Assembly: GCF_001687105.1 (NCBI RefSeq)
Contig: NZ_CP014597.1
Coordinates: 62,001 to 126,000, forward strand
Direction: 5' to 3'
Source of the DNA: Salipiger sp. CCB-MM3
GTDB taxonomy: Bacteria; Pseudomonadota; Alphaproteobacteria; Rhodobacterales; Rhodobacteraceae
DNA length: 64,000 bases
Below the pieces are notes generated by a model. The model had not been told where the DNA came from. It did no database searches and saw only the letters and a list, made by a program, of their open reading frames with translations. A program made the translations under genes and the position numbers. Of the stretch, positions 55,486 to 63,432 are shown piece after piece (the stretch's first letter is position 1; every line of letters starts with the position of its first letter).

Positions 55486-56295
55486 ATGTTTACGCCCTAC
55501 CTGCTTCTCTGGAACCTGACCCCCGATGGACCTCCGATCACCACTCCTTCCTCCGCCCTGCTTCCAGTCACGCAGGGCACGATGAAAGCCATGCTAAAGG
55601 TCGCGCTGACTGAAGAAGAGCGAGTAGGCGCCGACTTGATGAAATGGTGGGCCGGAGATGGTGCCGCTCGAGTTCTAGCTCAGGAAGGCGGTGCTCTCCT
55701 GCTGGAGCGCGCTGTCGGCTCCTCCTCTCTCACAGAGATGGCACAGAGAGGCCAGGATGAGGATGCCACTCGCATCCTATGCCGGGCGGTGGCCGACCTT
55801 CACGCACCGCGGGAGGCGCCTCTTCCGATGTTGACGCCTCTGGGCACATGGTTCAGGGCTCTGGGGCCCATGGCGCGCCAGCGAGGCGGCGTCTGGACCC
55901 GCTGCCATGAAGCCGCTGAAGAACTGCTGTCGAGCGGCCAGGAGGCCGTTCCGCTGCATGGGGACATACACCACGGGAACGTGCTCGACTTCGGCTCAAG
56001 AGGGTGGTTGGCGATCGATCCCAAGGGTCTGCTAGGAGAGCGCGGCTTCGATTACGCCAACATCTTCACCAATCCCGACCTCGCAGAACCAAATTACCCA
56101 GTCGCGACCGATCCCGACATTTTCGCGGCCCGCCTCGCGATCGTGACCAAGATGTCGGCCCTCCCCCGGCAGCGCCTACTGAAGTGGATCGCAGCCTGGT
56201 GCGGACTGTCGGCGGCCTGGTTCTTTGGAGATGGAGAGGGCGCGCCGGTAGACCAGAGGATCGCTGAGATGGCGATTGGGGCGCTGAAAGGTTGA
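55486..56295 (+). CDS. APH(6)-type aminoglycoside/hydroxyurea phosphotransferase
   Basis: 269 residues of the APH_6_hur family (StrB-like streptomycin 6-phosphotransferase; also hydroxyurea kinases). The catalytic loop is LHGDIHHGN (Asp160, Asn165), followed by the Mg-binding Asp178 in LAIDPKGLLGERGFDYAN, a typical family signature. The N-terminal lobe has MLKVALTEEE with the ATP-binding Lys. The start at 55486 has AAGGAG 7 nt upstream. Family members may be true resistance genes or housekeeping kinases; drug resistance is not shown by sequence alone. Confidence 0.85.
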   Translation: MFTPYLLLWNLTPDGPPITTPSSALLPVTQGTMKAMLKVALTEEERVGADLMKWWAGDGAARVLAQEGGALLLERAVGSSSLTEMAQRGQDEDATRILCRAVADLHAPREAPLPMLTPLGTWFRALGPMARQRGGVWTRCHEAAEELLSSGQEAVPLHGDIHHGNVLDFGSRGWLAIDPKGLLGERGFDYANIFTNPDLAEPNYPVATDPDIFAARLAIVTKMSALPRQRLLKWIAAWCGLSAAWFFGDGEGAPVDQRIAEMAIGALKG

Positions 56296-56323
56296 CGCAT
56301 ACTTGCTCGATCCAAAGACTTCC

Positions 56324-56667
56324 TTATCGCGATGGTCGCCGTTCGATCCATCTGCACTCTATCGTTTCGTCAAACCAGGTGCAGCTCTGATAAGTCTCCA
56401 TGAGGTGCCATCGGCGATCAGCCCGATAGCTGAAACGACCATATGCCCTTCCTTTGCTTCCCGTGACGGCCTGCATGGCCTCAGCGACATCACCCATGGT
56501 ACCTGAGCCGTTCATGGTCGTGTTAACGAAATATCGGCAGAATGCGTCGCCTTCCTCTGATCTCACACACTCCTCGAGCCTGACGCCATTGACCTCCACG
56601 CTGAAGCTGCTGGAGTTGTATTTGCCGAACCCGGTCCAGATACAATTCAGGGCTTCGATGTTGTTGC
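56324..56667 (-). pseudogene. Unknown gene, 5' end removed by IS407 copy C
   Basis: The frame is open right up to the IS edge at 56668 (NNIEALNCIWTGFGKYN..., then VRLEECVRSEEGDAF), so its start lies in lost DNA. About 113 residues remain, with several cysteines (LNCIW, EECVR, FCRYF, QSCTW, IECRW), suggesting a secreted or periplasmic protein. The family is not recognised. It converges on the phosphotransferase gene. Confidence 0.55.
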
Positions 56668-56701
56668 TGAGCTGACCCCATCGAGTGGTCCGGGTTAAAT
56701 G

Positions 56702-57526
56702 CTAATGCATGGTCGGCCTTCGATCTATGGGGATGAAGGTCTCCGGTGCCGGTGTCCGATATCCAAGAGCGCTATGCGGCCGAGCGGTGTTGTAGTGCTT
56801 TCGCCATTGTTCGATGAGGATTTGCGCCTCCCTCAACGAGTAGAAGACCTCGCCATTGAGGAGTTCGTCCCTGAACCTGCTGTTGAAGCTCTCGCAATAA
56901 CCGTTCTCCCAGGGTGACCCCGGCTCGATGTACGCGGTCTTCGCCCCCACCAGCTCGATCCAGTCGCGCACCTTCTGCGCGATGAACTCCGGGCCGTTGT
57001 CGGACCGGATGAACCGCGGCGGGCCGCGCTGGATGAAGAGATCGGTCAGGGCGTCCAGGACATCGGTGGAGTTCAGTCGCCTGTCGACACGGATCATTAA
57101 CGCCTCCCGCGTATATTCATCGAGGATGTTGAGCGTCCGGTAGGTCCGGCCGTCACTGGTCCGGTCCTGCACGAAGTCGTAGGACCAGACGTGGTTGGGG
57201 TGCTCGGGCTTCAGCCGCACGCAAGAGCCATCGTTCAGCCAGAGCCTGCCGCGCTTCTTCTGCTTGTGTGGGACCTTGAGCCCTTCGCGCCGCCAAATGC
57301 GCGCCACCCGCTTGTGGTTCACCTGCCAGCCGGCACGCCGCAGCAGCACGGCGACCCGGCGGTAGCCGTAGCGGCCATACTCCCGGGCCAGATCGATGAC
57401 GTCGGCGGTCAGCCGCGCCTCGTCTTCCCGGCCCTGTGGTGGCTTGCGCTGCGTGGAGCGGTGTTGGCCGAGCACCCGGCAGGCCCGGCGTTCGGAGATG
57501 CCGAGTGTCTGGCGCACATGCTCCAC
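56702..57526 (-). CDS. IS407-group transposase orfB, copy C
   Basis: 274 residues, the same integrase core as copy B (SYDFVQDRT, RSDNGPEFI, ENGYCESFN). One Val codon is missing (KVPHK) and the start reads EHVRQTLGIS. The in-frame 3-bp loss should not inactivate it. As in copy B, orfAB would be made by frameshifting. Confidence 0.88.
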   Translation of the reverse strand: MEHVRQTLGISERRACRVLGQHRSTQRKPPQGREDEARLTADVIDLAREYGRYGYRRVAVLLRRAGWQVNHKRVARIWRREGLKVPHKQKKRGRLWLNDGSCVRLKPEHPNHVWSYDFVQDRTSDGRTYRTLNILDEYTREALMIRVDRRLNSTDVLDALTDLFIQRGPPRFIRSDNGPEFIAQKVRDWIELVGAKTAYIEPGSPWENGYCESFNSRFRDELLNGEVFYSLREAQILIEQWRKHYNTARPHSALGYRTPAPETFIPIDRRPTMH

Positions 57527-57549
57527 GCATTCGCGGCGGCGCGAAGGGC

Positions 57550-57828
57550 TTAGAAGTTTCCCTGGGCAGCCTCGGTCAGGATCAGCTTCTCGAGCGTCAG
57601 GTCAGATACCGCCCGCCGCAGCCTCAGGTTCTCCTTCTCGAGTTCCTTCAGCCGCGACAACTGTGCCCGGTTCATCCCACCATACTGCTTCCGCCACCGG
57701 TAAAAGGTATGCTGCGATATCCCGATCTGCCGCACCGCATCGGCCATCGACAGGCCCTGGCCATGCAACACCTCGACCTGACGCAGCTTGGTGACAATGT
57801 CTTCCGGCTTCTCACGCTTTCCAGCCAT
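57550..57828 (-). CDS. IS407-group orfA, copy C
   Basis: 92 residues, identical to the orfA at 44141: HTH (GISQHTFYRWRKQYGG) plus leucine zipper (LKELEKENLRLRRAV). Confidence 0.88.
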   Translation of the reverse strand: MAGKREKPEDIVTKLRQVEVLHGQGLSMADAVRQIGISQHTFYRWRKQYGGMNRAQLSRLKELEKENLRLRRAVSDLTLEKLILTEAAQGNF

Positions 57829-57905
57829 TCCGTAGTCCTCCTGTTCGCCGAAATCCTATCGGATTTCAGGCTTCGTGGGTGGACCACTTCAAAGGGGCTG
57901 GCTCA

Positions 57906-58674
57906 AGACCCCCATCTCCGCCCGCAGGTCATCCAGTGAAACCACATTCTTGGTCATCGCATACTTGCTGATCCAGGTGTCCTTCCCCGCCCCCGGCAAC
58001 CCGCACATCAGGATAACGAAGGAGCGGAAGCTCTCATGCGCCTCGAAGCCAAGTTAGCGGTCCTGCTTTTCGAGGTACTCGAGGCGGGTCGTGTCGTTCG
58101 GGAAATCCCGCGGCACACCAAGGCACCCGGACTCTGAAAACATCATCTCGGCGAGATCGATGTTGTCTAGTACACGCTGGGCGTCCTGGCAAATGCGGCC
58201 GTGGATGTCGTGCCGCGCATGAAGACATAGATCGGCTGTGTTGCAGGTGAGCGAGATCTCGATCGCCTTCTTCTCGGGGTCGTCTCGCTCGAGCAGCCAG
58301 AAAGGGGCCTGGTGATGCTCGATCAGCCCGCAGACTTCTTCCCGCCAGCGGAATTGGGCCCCCGCTTCCATCAGGAAACGTCGAGCGATATTCATGCCGG
58401 TGCGTGAGTGCCCACGGGATGAGATGCGACCGTCCTCGTCGTAGACAGTCGTCGCTGGCTTCCCGACATCGTGCAGCACCGCGGTCCAGAACAGCATCTC
58501 TCGGCGGTTTTCAGGAAGTCCCCGCCAGGCTTCATCTGCGACCAGGCTTTCGACGACGAGCTTGGTGTGCGTGAGGACATCCCCTTCAGCGTGGTGAAGA
58601 GGAGACTGCTCGGTCGAGCGCATGGCCTCGAACTCATCGAAAAGGATGGCCTCAATGCCGGGCCAGTCGATCAT
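57906..58674 (-). pseudogene. HD-Pnk-type end-healing enzyme, broken by TAA and IS
   Basis: The N-terminal 206 residues are an HD phosphohydrolase (LHHAEGDVLTHTK, HD pair at 68-69 in AVLHDVGKPATT, SRGHSRTG, LIEHHQAPFW). A TAA at 58054-58056 follows, and the same frame then reads LGFEAHESFRSFVILMCGLP and a P-loop (GLPGAGKDTW) with KNVVSLDDLRAEMGVL, where copy C of the IS cuts it. HD domain followed by a P-loop kinase is the layout of HD-Pnk (known from Runella), which removes 2',3'-phosphates and phosphorylates 5'-OH ends in RNA/DNA repair. The start at 58674 has GGAG 5 nt upstream. An HD-only product could still be made. Confidence 0.7.
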
Positions 58675-58799
58675 GAAATCTCCGCTGGCGGTAGGTGCCA
58701 GCGAGCGCAGGTGTTGGAAGCTTGTTCTCATTGCTCGAATATCCTGAAATTCAGCAGGAGCCTACATCTATCCTTCTTTCAAGTCGAGATCGCCCGGTG

Positions 58800-58940
58800 T
58801 CACTCAACCATTTTCGCGATCAAGGCGCCCCAGGTTGCACACCAGACTGCAAGAAATCCGCACGCAGCGAGCGAGAATGACGCTAGTGCTCGAGCATCTA
58901 CAGGGCGGGTGATCACATCGATGGGCGTATGAGAGCTCAT
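58800..58940 (-). CDS. Very small single-pass membrane protein, 46 aa
   Basis: The ATG at 58940 has AAAGGA 8 nt upstream. The product starts MSSHTPIDVITRPVDARA and then forms one hydrophobic helix (ASFSLAACGFLAVWCATWGA), ending LIAKMVE. The size and layout fit a membrane micropeptide. It lies just upstream of the HD-Pnk gene on the same strand. Confidence 0.6.
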   Translation of the reverse strand: MSSHTPIDVITRPVDARALASFSLAACGFLAVWCATWGALIAKMVE

Positions 58941-59057
58941 AATCTGTATCCTTTTTTCGGCAACATCGACTGTACGGAATGTCCATTAATCCGAAATTAA
59001 GGGCGCCAGTTGCAAACAGCCGCACACTTTCTTCGTGTACGAAAAAGGAATACCGAT

Positions 59058-59417
59058 ATGAACGACGACATCACGGCACATGAAATCGCGCAAGAAAACA
59101 CCGAGCGTCTCGGAGAGCTCTTCGAGATGCTGCGCGAGGTTCGCGAGAAGGGGCTGATTTACTGGGAGCCGAACACATCTCGCGGGGCCGACAACCTACG
59201 CGAAATGCTAGCTGGCATTGACAGGTTCATGGCTGCAGCGGTCCACGATGTCGATCAGGCTATCGACAAGACCACCGAGCTGCTTCGTGATGCGCGTGAC
59301 AATGGCCTCATCTACTGGGAGCCGAACACGGACCGAGGCGCTGAGCGAAAGTCAGACATGGTGGCTCGGATCGACGCGCTGATCGAGCCCGCGCCGGCAC
59401 CTGGCCCGAGGATGTGA
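59058..59417 (+). CDS. Repeat protein of unknown function, 119 aa
   Basis: AAAGGA precedes the ATG at 59058. The protein is acidic and helical and contains two copies of a unit of about 30 residues with an invariant core GLIYWEPNT-x-RGA (about residues 34-47 and 83-96). Each core follows a helix (LREVREK, LRDARDN) and precedes another (REMLAGIDRFM, SDMVARIDALI). No family is recognised. It overlaps the next gene by 4 nt (GTGA), so the two are co-translated. Confidence 0.65.
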   Translation: MNDDITAHEIAQENTERLGELFEMLREVREKGLIYWEPNTSRGADNLREMLAGIDRFMAAAVHDVDQAIDKTTELLRDARDNGLIYWEPNTDRGAERKSDMVARIDALIEPAPAPGPRM

Positions 59418-59770
59418 GGCCATTGTCACGCGCAAAGACCCCGGCACAGACCCTCGAGGCGATGATCGATTGCTGCCATGCGCTCAAGGACTCCGATGTC
59501 CTGCGCATGGCGCTCCCTGGTCATGGCGTAACTCTGAATTTTCTGACGCACCGGCTCGATCGCCACATCGCCGAAGAAAACGCCGAGCCCACTGACTACC
59601 GCCTCAAGGGCATCACCGAAACTCTTCGGGAAGCGCATGAGCTACTCGAGCTCTGGGAGCCAAAAGAGCAATCTGTGGAAGCTACTCTGCGCTACATGGC
59701 GGTTTTCCTGATCGAGACCTCGAATAAGCCTGCGTTCAGGCCGGCGCTGCCCCGGGCGCCCACCATGTAG
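59414..59770 (+). CDS. Hypothetical protein, 118 aa, coupled to the repeat protein
   Basis: A GTG start overlaps the stop of the upstream gene by 4 nt. The product is helical with a cysteine pair (IDCCHAL) and histidines (GHGVTLNFLTHRLDRHIAEEN), and ends in a Pro-rich tail. There is no signal or membrane segment and no recognised family. It converges on the large NTPase gene with only 21 bp between stops. Confidence 0.6.
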   Translation: MRPLSRAKTPAQTLEAMIDCCHALKDSDVLRMALPGHGVTLNFLTHRLDRHIAEENAEPTDYRLKGITETLREAHELLELWEPKEQSVEATLRYMAVFLIETSNKPAFRPALPRAPTM

Positions 59771-59791
59771 GAGTCGTGAGCAGCTACGATT

Positions 59792-62611
59792 TCAGAACCT
59801 GATCTCCCAGTCCTCCGGCGTCTCCTCGGGCTGAGCCGCTTTCTCTTCCGCTATCTGGCGATCGCGCTCCATTTTGGCGAATACTTCCTCTCGCGTGCGT
59901 GGTCTACTTTGAATAGCGCTGGCCCCCCCTTCTGCAAGATCGTCACGGAGGATCGTCAGATACGGAATTTGTTCCTTCCAATAATCGATGCCATGCTGGT
60001 CTGGCTCGCTGGGTATGGCGCGGATCGTTCGCATAGACTGGTTGATGATGTTGGCGCAAAGCTCATGGGTTACGTCCGGCGCCCATCTCGCATACCTAAG
60101 AGCCCGATCAAGATCGCCTAGTCCGCACCGCGGATGGTGCCCGACCTTCAAGCGCATGTCAGTGATCTTCTGAAAACTGTCGGCGCGCGCGTCATTGGGC
60201 AGATCGTTGCCTTCATCAGAGGCAAAGACGGCTAGCGCCTTCAGCCGCGGTGGGGCGAAATTGTTGTCCCCGGTGATCGCGATGCCGTGTGCCCTTTGCT
60301 GCAACGCCTTAAGCCGCTGCATGTCATTTCCGGCAATGTCATAAGCCCGCATGTATGCTGACTCCGCTCGAACGTAGTCCTCCTTCACGCGCTTGGCCTC
60401 AGCCTGCATAAGAGCGATCTCGAACTTCTGTGAGGCGCCGTCGCCCAGGATATTGGAGATCTTCTTGATGCGATCCAGCGCAGGCATCACTACCGGCCGT
60501 GGCTCTCCGTAATATTCGTCCGGTCCACTGAGCACGATCTGACGGCCCCTTGGGACCACATACCGTTCCAGGGAACCGCGATCCAAGCAATTCTGGCTTA
60601 CCCTAAATTCTCGCTGCCGCAAGATCTTGAGTAGGTCTTCGATGTCCGTTTGCACGTCACCGGGCAGCCCGAGTTTATGGACCTTTCCGGCGGCCATTAT
60701 CGCGCCGTCCCAATCCCAATCACGCCCGCATAGCGCCATTTCGAGGTCGCGCACAGGCGCCAACTTTTCAGGCTCGATCCCAATCTCCGGGCCTGACAGC
60801 TGCGCCTTGGTAGCCACCTCTGCAGCCAGATCACCTATGCCGGTCAAAGCTCTCGTGTCGCCAGTCAATATCCCCATCTCTGCTCGTAGCGCGGGATCAT
60901 TGAGCGAGGAGTTCTCCACTAGTTTATGCAGGGACTCCCATGCAAGGTAAGCGTCGCGTGTTTGCGGGGGAAACATAGACAGAGCGACCTTTGCATCGAG
61001 CCAAAGGTTTAACGCCTTCCCGTAGAGGTCGGCTTCACGAATACGCTCGTTTTCCCGGGGCTTGTTCCAGATAGAGTTCGCCGCATCGAAGGCCTGGCGC
61101 TCCCTCAGCTCCTTGATCGAAGAGAAATCCCGGTCGGCGAGGAAGTCTTCGGCCAAGGCCTTGTAGGCATTCCGGTACCCTCTGGGGTCTGTATAGCGCA
61201 GGATCTGGACTTGCATGATGCGAAGTCTCGTCTGATCGACGACTTCGGCAGCCTCTACCCGCTCGGCGAAATGCTTTTCCAGCTGACCAGAAGCTCGCTC
61301 GCAGATCTTTGGCTCGCGGCCTTCGAAGTCTCGAAGTAACGCTTCCCTTACTTCATCCGTGACTGATGCCATCCCGCCAGCTCTCTCGCAAATTTGGCTC
61401 GATGTCGAGAAGGTCTCCCAGTCCGCGGCACCCACATACGAGGGGTACTCAATTTTCAGGAAGTTGTAGGTTTCCTCGTCAATCGGCATCACGAGAGACA
61501 GGAGCCCAAGGCGGTTTCGCTCTGTCGCCGACATGAAAACGAGTGGGTCGATCTCAGAAGTGGCCGCTTCTCCCATAGCTTTCAGTGCCACCAAGCGGTT
61601 CTTGTCACCCCCGTAATCGAGGTACCGGTTCTTAAGCAGTTCGAAATGAGGAGGAAAGCCGCTCGAGATTTTGACGATCAGTCGCTTGGCCGTTTCATCC
61701 ACAATACCGGCGTCCTCTAGGTAAGTCTCGACCTCGTGGTCATAGACCGGATGCAGCTTTGTAAGCAAACCAGTGACATTGTCGAACCCATGGTCCTCCC
61801 AAGCCGGGATTTCCTTGCCTGAAATGATCCACTGCGTTCCCTTGGTCTCCTGAATGAGGTCTCTTAGCCACTGGTCGTCTCCCAGTTGCTCGAGGCTGTC
61901 GACCATGAAAGCGATCGTGAGCTCAGGCCGGCGCGTTTTCAGCCGCTGAATATCCAGCGCCAGGATATCAGGTAGAAGCTCTCGTATTTGAGTGTTCGGC
62001 ATCTTCTGCAGACGCGCGAGATCGACCTTCACGTCGTGGGTCTTGATCTTCTTCACCGCCGCTTCGGCCAGCTTGAGAACGGTGCTCTTGAGAAACTTCG
62101 CGCCTGGAATTTCGCCGATAAGGTCACCCATCGTCTCTTTGACGAGCTCTCGGTCTCCAACCCAGGACAGCAACTCGTCGCCAATCTCGTTGAACTGCGA
62201 GTTGTAGATTCGCGGGTACTCTTCTTGGATATCCTTGTGAGGGTTGCTCTCCTTAAACAGAATGGCCAGGGCCGCGTCGAAGCACGGGAAAGCTGCCAAA
62301 TGCTCTGACGCCAAGCTTACCCTTATTTGCGCAAGGGCCCGCTCAGGAGTACGTCGTTCTGGATCTTTAAAATCGACATGACCGACCGCCCACTCGGTCT
62401 TGTGATCGAGCCGCTCCTGCTTCATCTCAGCTCGGATATCCTCCAAGAACGCAGTCTTCCCGATGCCGGTCTTTCCGGAGAGAAATGCCAGAGCGTACTC
62501 ATTTTCCCTCGACTGTTCCCACAGGAATTCTTGGATGCCCAACTTTTCAAAGAAGCGCCCAGCGAGCCCTTTCCTTGGTTGGTAGTTGGCAAATCTATTT
62601 CTTGGCTGCAT
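59792..62611 (-). CDS. STAND-type P-loop NTPase with helical-repeat C-terminus, 939 aa
   Basis: Walker A is at about residues 45-54 (SGKTGIGKT), Walker B near 234-240 (IAFMVDSLEQL), and a sensor-like stretch follows (QWIISGKEIPAW). A winged-helix-like region and a long helical C-terminal half (about 430-900) resembling TPR repeats (ALMQAEAKRVKEDYVRAESAY) come next. This is the plan of STAND signalling ATPases, which oligomerise on sensing a ligand. No obvious N-terminal effector domain precedes the NTPase, only about 35 residues, so an effector would have to be encoded apart. I chose the second ATG (62611) because GGGGAG lies 6 nt upstream; 62617 is too close to it. Confidence 0.78.
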   Translation of the reverse strand: MQPRNRFANYQPRKGLAGRFFEKLGIQEFLWEQSRENEYALAFLSGKTGIGKTAFLEDIRAEMKQERLDHKTEWAVGHVDFKDPERRTPERALAQIRVSLASEHLAAFPCFDAALAILFKESNPHKDIQEEYPRIYNSQFNEIGDELLSWVGDRELVKETMGDLIGEIPGAKFLKSTVLKLAEAAVKKIKTHDVKVDLARLQKMPNTQIRELLPDILALDIQRLKTRRPELTIAFMVDSLEQLGDDQWLRDLIQETKGTQWIISGKEIPAWEDHGFDNVTGLLTKLHPVYDHEVETYLEDAGIVDETAKRLIVKISSGFPPHFELLKNRYLDYGGDKNRLVALKAMGEAATSEIDPLVFMSATERNRLGLLSLVMPIDEETYNFLKIEYPSYVGAADWETFSTSSQICERAGGMASVTDEVREALLRDFEGREPKICERASGQLEKHFAERVEAAEVVDQTRLRIMQVQILRYTDPRGYRNAYKALAEDFLADRDFSSIKELRERQAFDAANSIWNKPRENERIREADLYGKALNLWLDAKVALSMFPPQTRDAYLAWESLHKLVENSSLNDPALRAEMGILTGDTRALTGIGDLAAEVATKAQLSGPEIGIEPEKLAPVRDLEMALCGRDWDWDGAIMAAGKVHKLGLPGDVQTDIEDLLKILRQREFRVSQNCLDRGSLERYVVPRGRQIVLSGPDEYYGEPRPVVMPALDRIKKISNILGDGASQKFEIALMQAEAKRVKEDYVRAESAYMRAYDIAGNDMQRLKALQQRAHGIAITGDNNFAPPRLKALAVFASDEGNDLPNDARADSFQKITDMRLKVGHHPRCGLGDLDRALRYARWAPDVTHELCANIINQSMRTIRAIPSEPDQHGIDYWKEQIPYLTILRDDLAEGGASAIQSRPRTREEVFAKMERDRQIAEEKAAQPEETPEDWEIRF

Positions 62612-62682
62612 CGACATCTCCCCCCGCTTTCATAAGAAGATGGCCATCAGCAAGCAAGCGAGTTCGCCACTTCTTGCCCTTC

Positions 62683-63432
62683 CTATGCTGCCAGCTTTTC
62701 ATTGATCCTGTGCGACGCCCGCTCGGTAGCCCGGGTGAACTCACCCTTGCTGAACCGCTGGACACCGTTGTGAGCTGCGCAAAGGGCCGCTACGCCTTCC
62801 CAGTCCCTACCGAGAGCCTCGAGCCAGGAGCAGAATTCATCCAGGGCGCCGTCGTGTGTTTTCAGAGCCTTTTTCAGAGTTGGGTGCAGGAGGAGTTTTG
62901 GAATTCTTCGACGAAGGACCGGCGGGACCGGTAGCACGTTGAAGGTGTCGTCTACGTGCAGGGCGCCGCTTTCAGGGTGGTAGGCCAATAACGAGCCCGC
63001 ATGGACGCTTTCGTCGGCAGAGATGTAGTCGATCCCCTGAGGCAGGGAGAACAACAGATCCTCTTCGAATTGGCCGACAACCTCGGGGCTTTCGACTGCC
63101 TCCCCCTCCCACGGGACGCCTGGGCACACGCGGCGGTGCCTTTCAGAGCCGTAGAACTTGGCGCCAGGGAAGTCTCTTGCCATGGCGTCGCAGTGCAGCG
63201 TGTGAAACGGATGCAGGTTCAGAACGGCGTCCACCAAACGGCCATCGTCGGTGAGACCCATGACTTGGTCTTTGATCTCACCGTTCAGCGTATAGCTATC
63301 GAGGATAAGGAAGCGACCCGACTTCTTGCGCACGATCGATACGTGGGTGCCAATGTTGAGAATGCCGCCGATTTTCATCGTGCAACGCACGTTCCAGAAC
63401 CCGTGCCCCAGGTTCACCAATCTGCGTGTCAT
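62683..63432 (-). CDS. Metallo-beta-lactamase-fold-like hydrolase, 249 aa
   Basis: From the ATG at 63432 (AAGGAG and GAGGAG upstream) the protein begins with strand pairs typical of an MBL fold (GFWNVRCTMKIGGILNIGTHVSIVR, RFLILDSYT), then LNLHPFHTLHCDAMARDFPGAKFYG in place of the H-x-H-x-D-H motif, a later LLAYHPESGALHVDD region and a C-terminal His (AAHNG). The metal motif is H-x-x-H-x-x-H plus Asp, so activity is uncertain. It ends 71 bp upstream of the NTPase start on the same strand, so co-transcription is possible. The 48 extra residues of the longer frame are rejected. Confidence 0.65.
   Translation of the reverse strand: MTRRLVNLGHGFWNVRCTMKIGGILNIGTHVSIVRKKSGRFLILDSYTLNGEIKDQVMGLTDDGRLVDAVLNLHPFHTLHCDAMARDFPGAKFYGSERHRRVCPGVPWEGEAVESPEVVGQFEEDLLFSLPQGIDYISADESVHAGSLLAYHPESGALHVDDTFNVLPVPPVLRRRIPKLLLHPTLKKALKTHDGALDEFCSWLEALGRDWEGVAALCAAHNGVQRFSKGEFTRATERASHRINEKLAA

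Larger units (their letters stand above)
56668..57905 (-). mobile_element. IS3-family (IS407-group) element, copy C
   Basis: 1,238 bp, the same ends as copy B but 3 bp shorter. Flanks differ (GTTGC on the left, AGACC on the right), so there is no target duplication. Genes on both sides are truncated at the IS edges, which points to an IS-mediated deletion. Confidence 0.9.
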
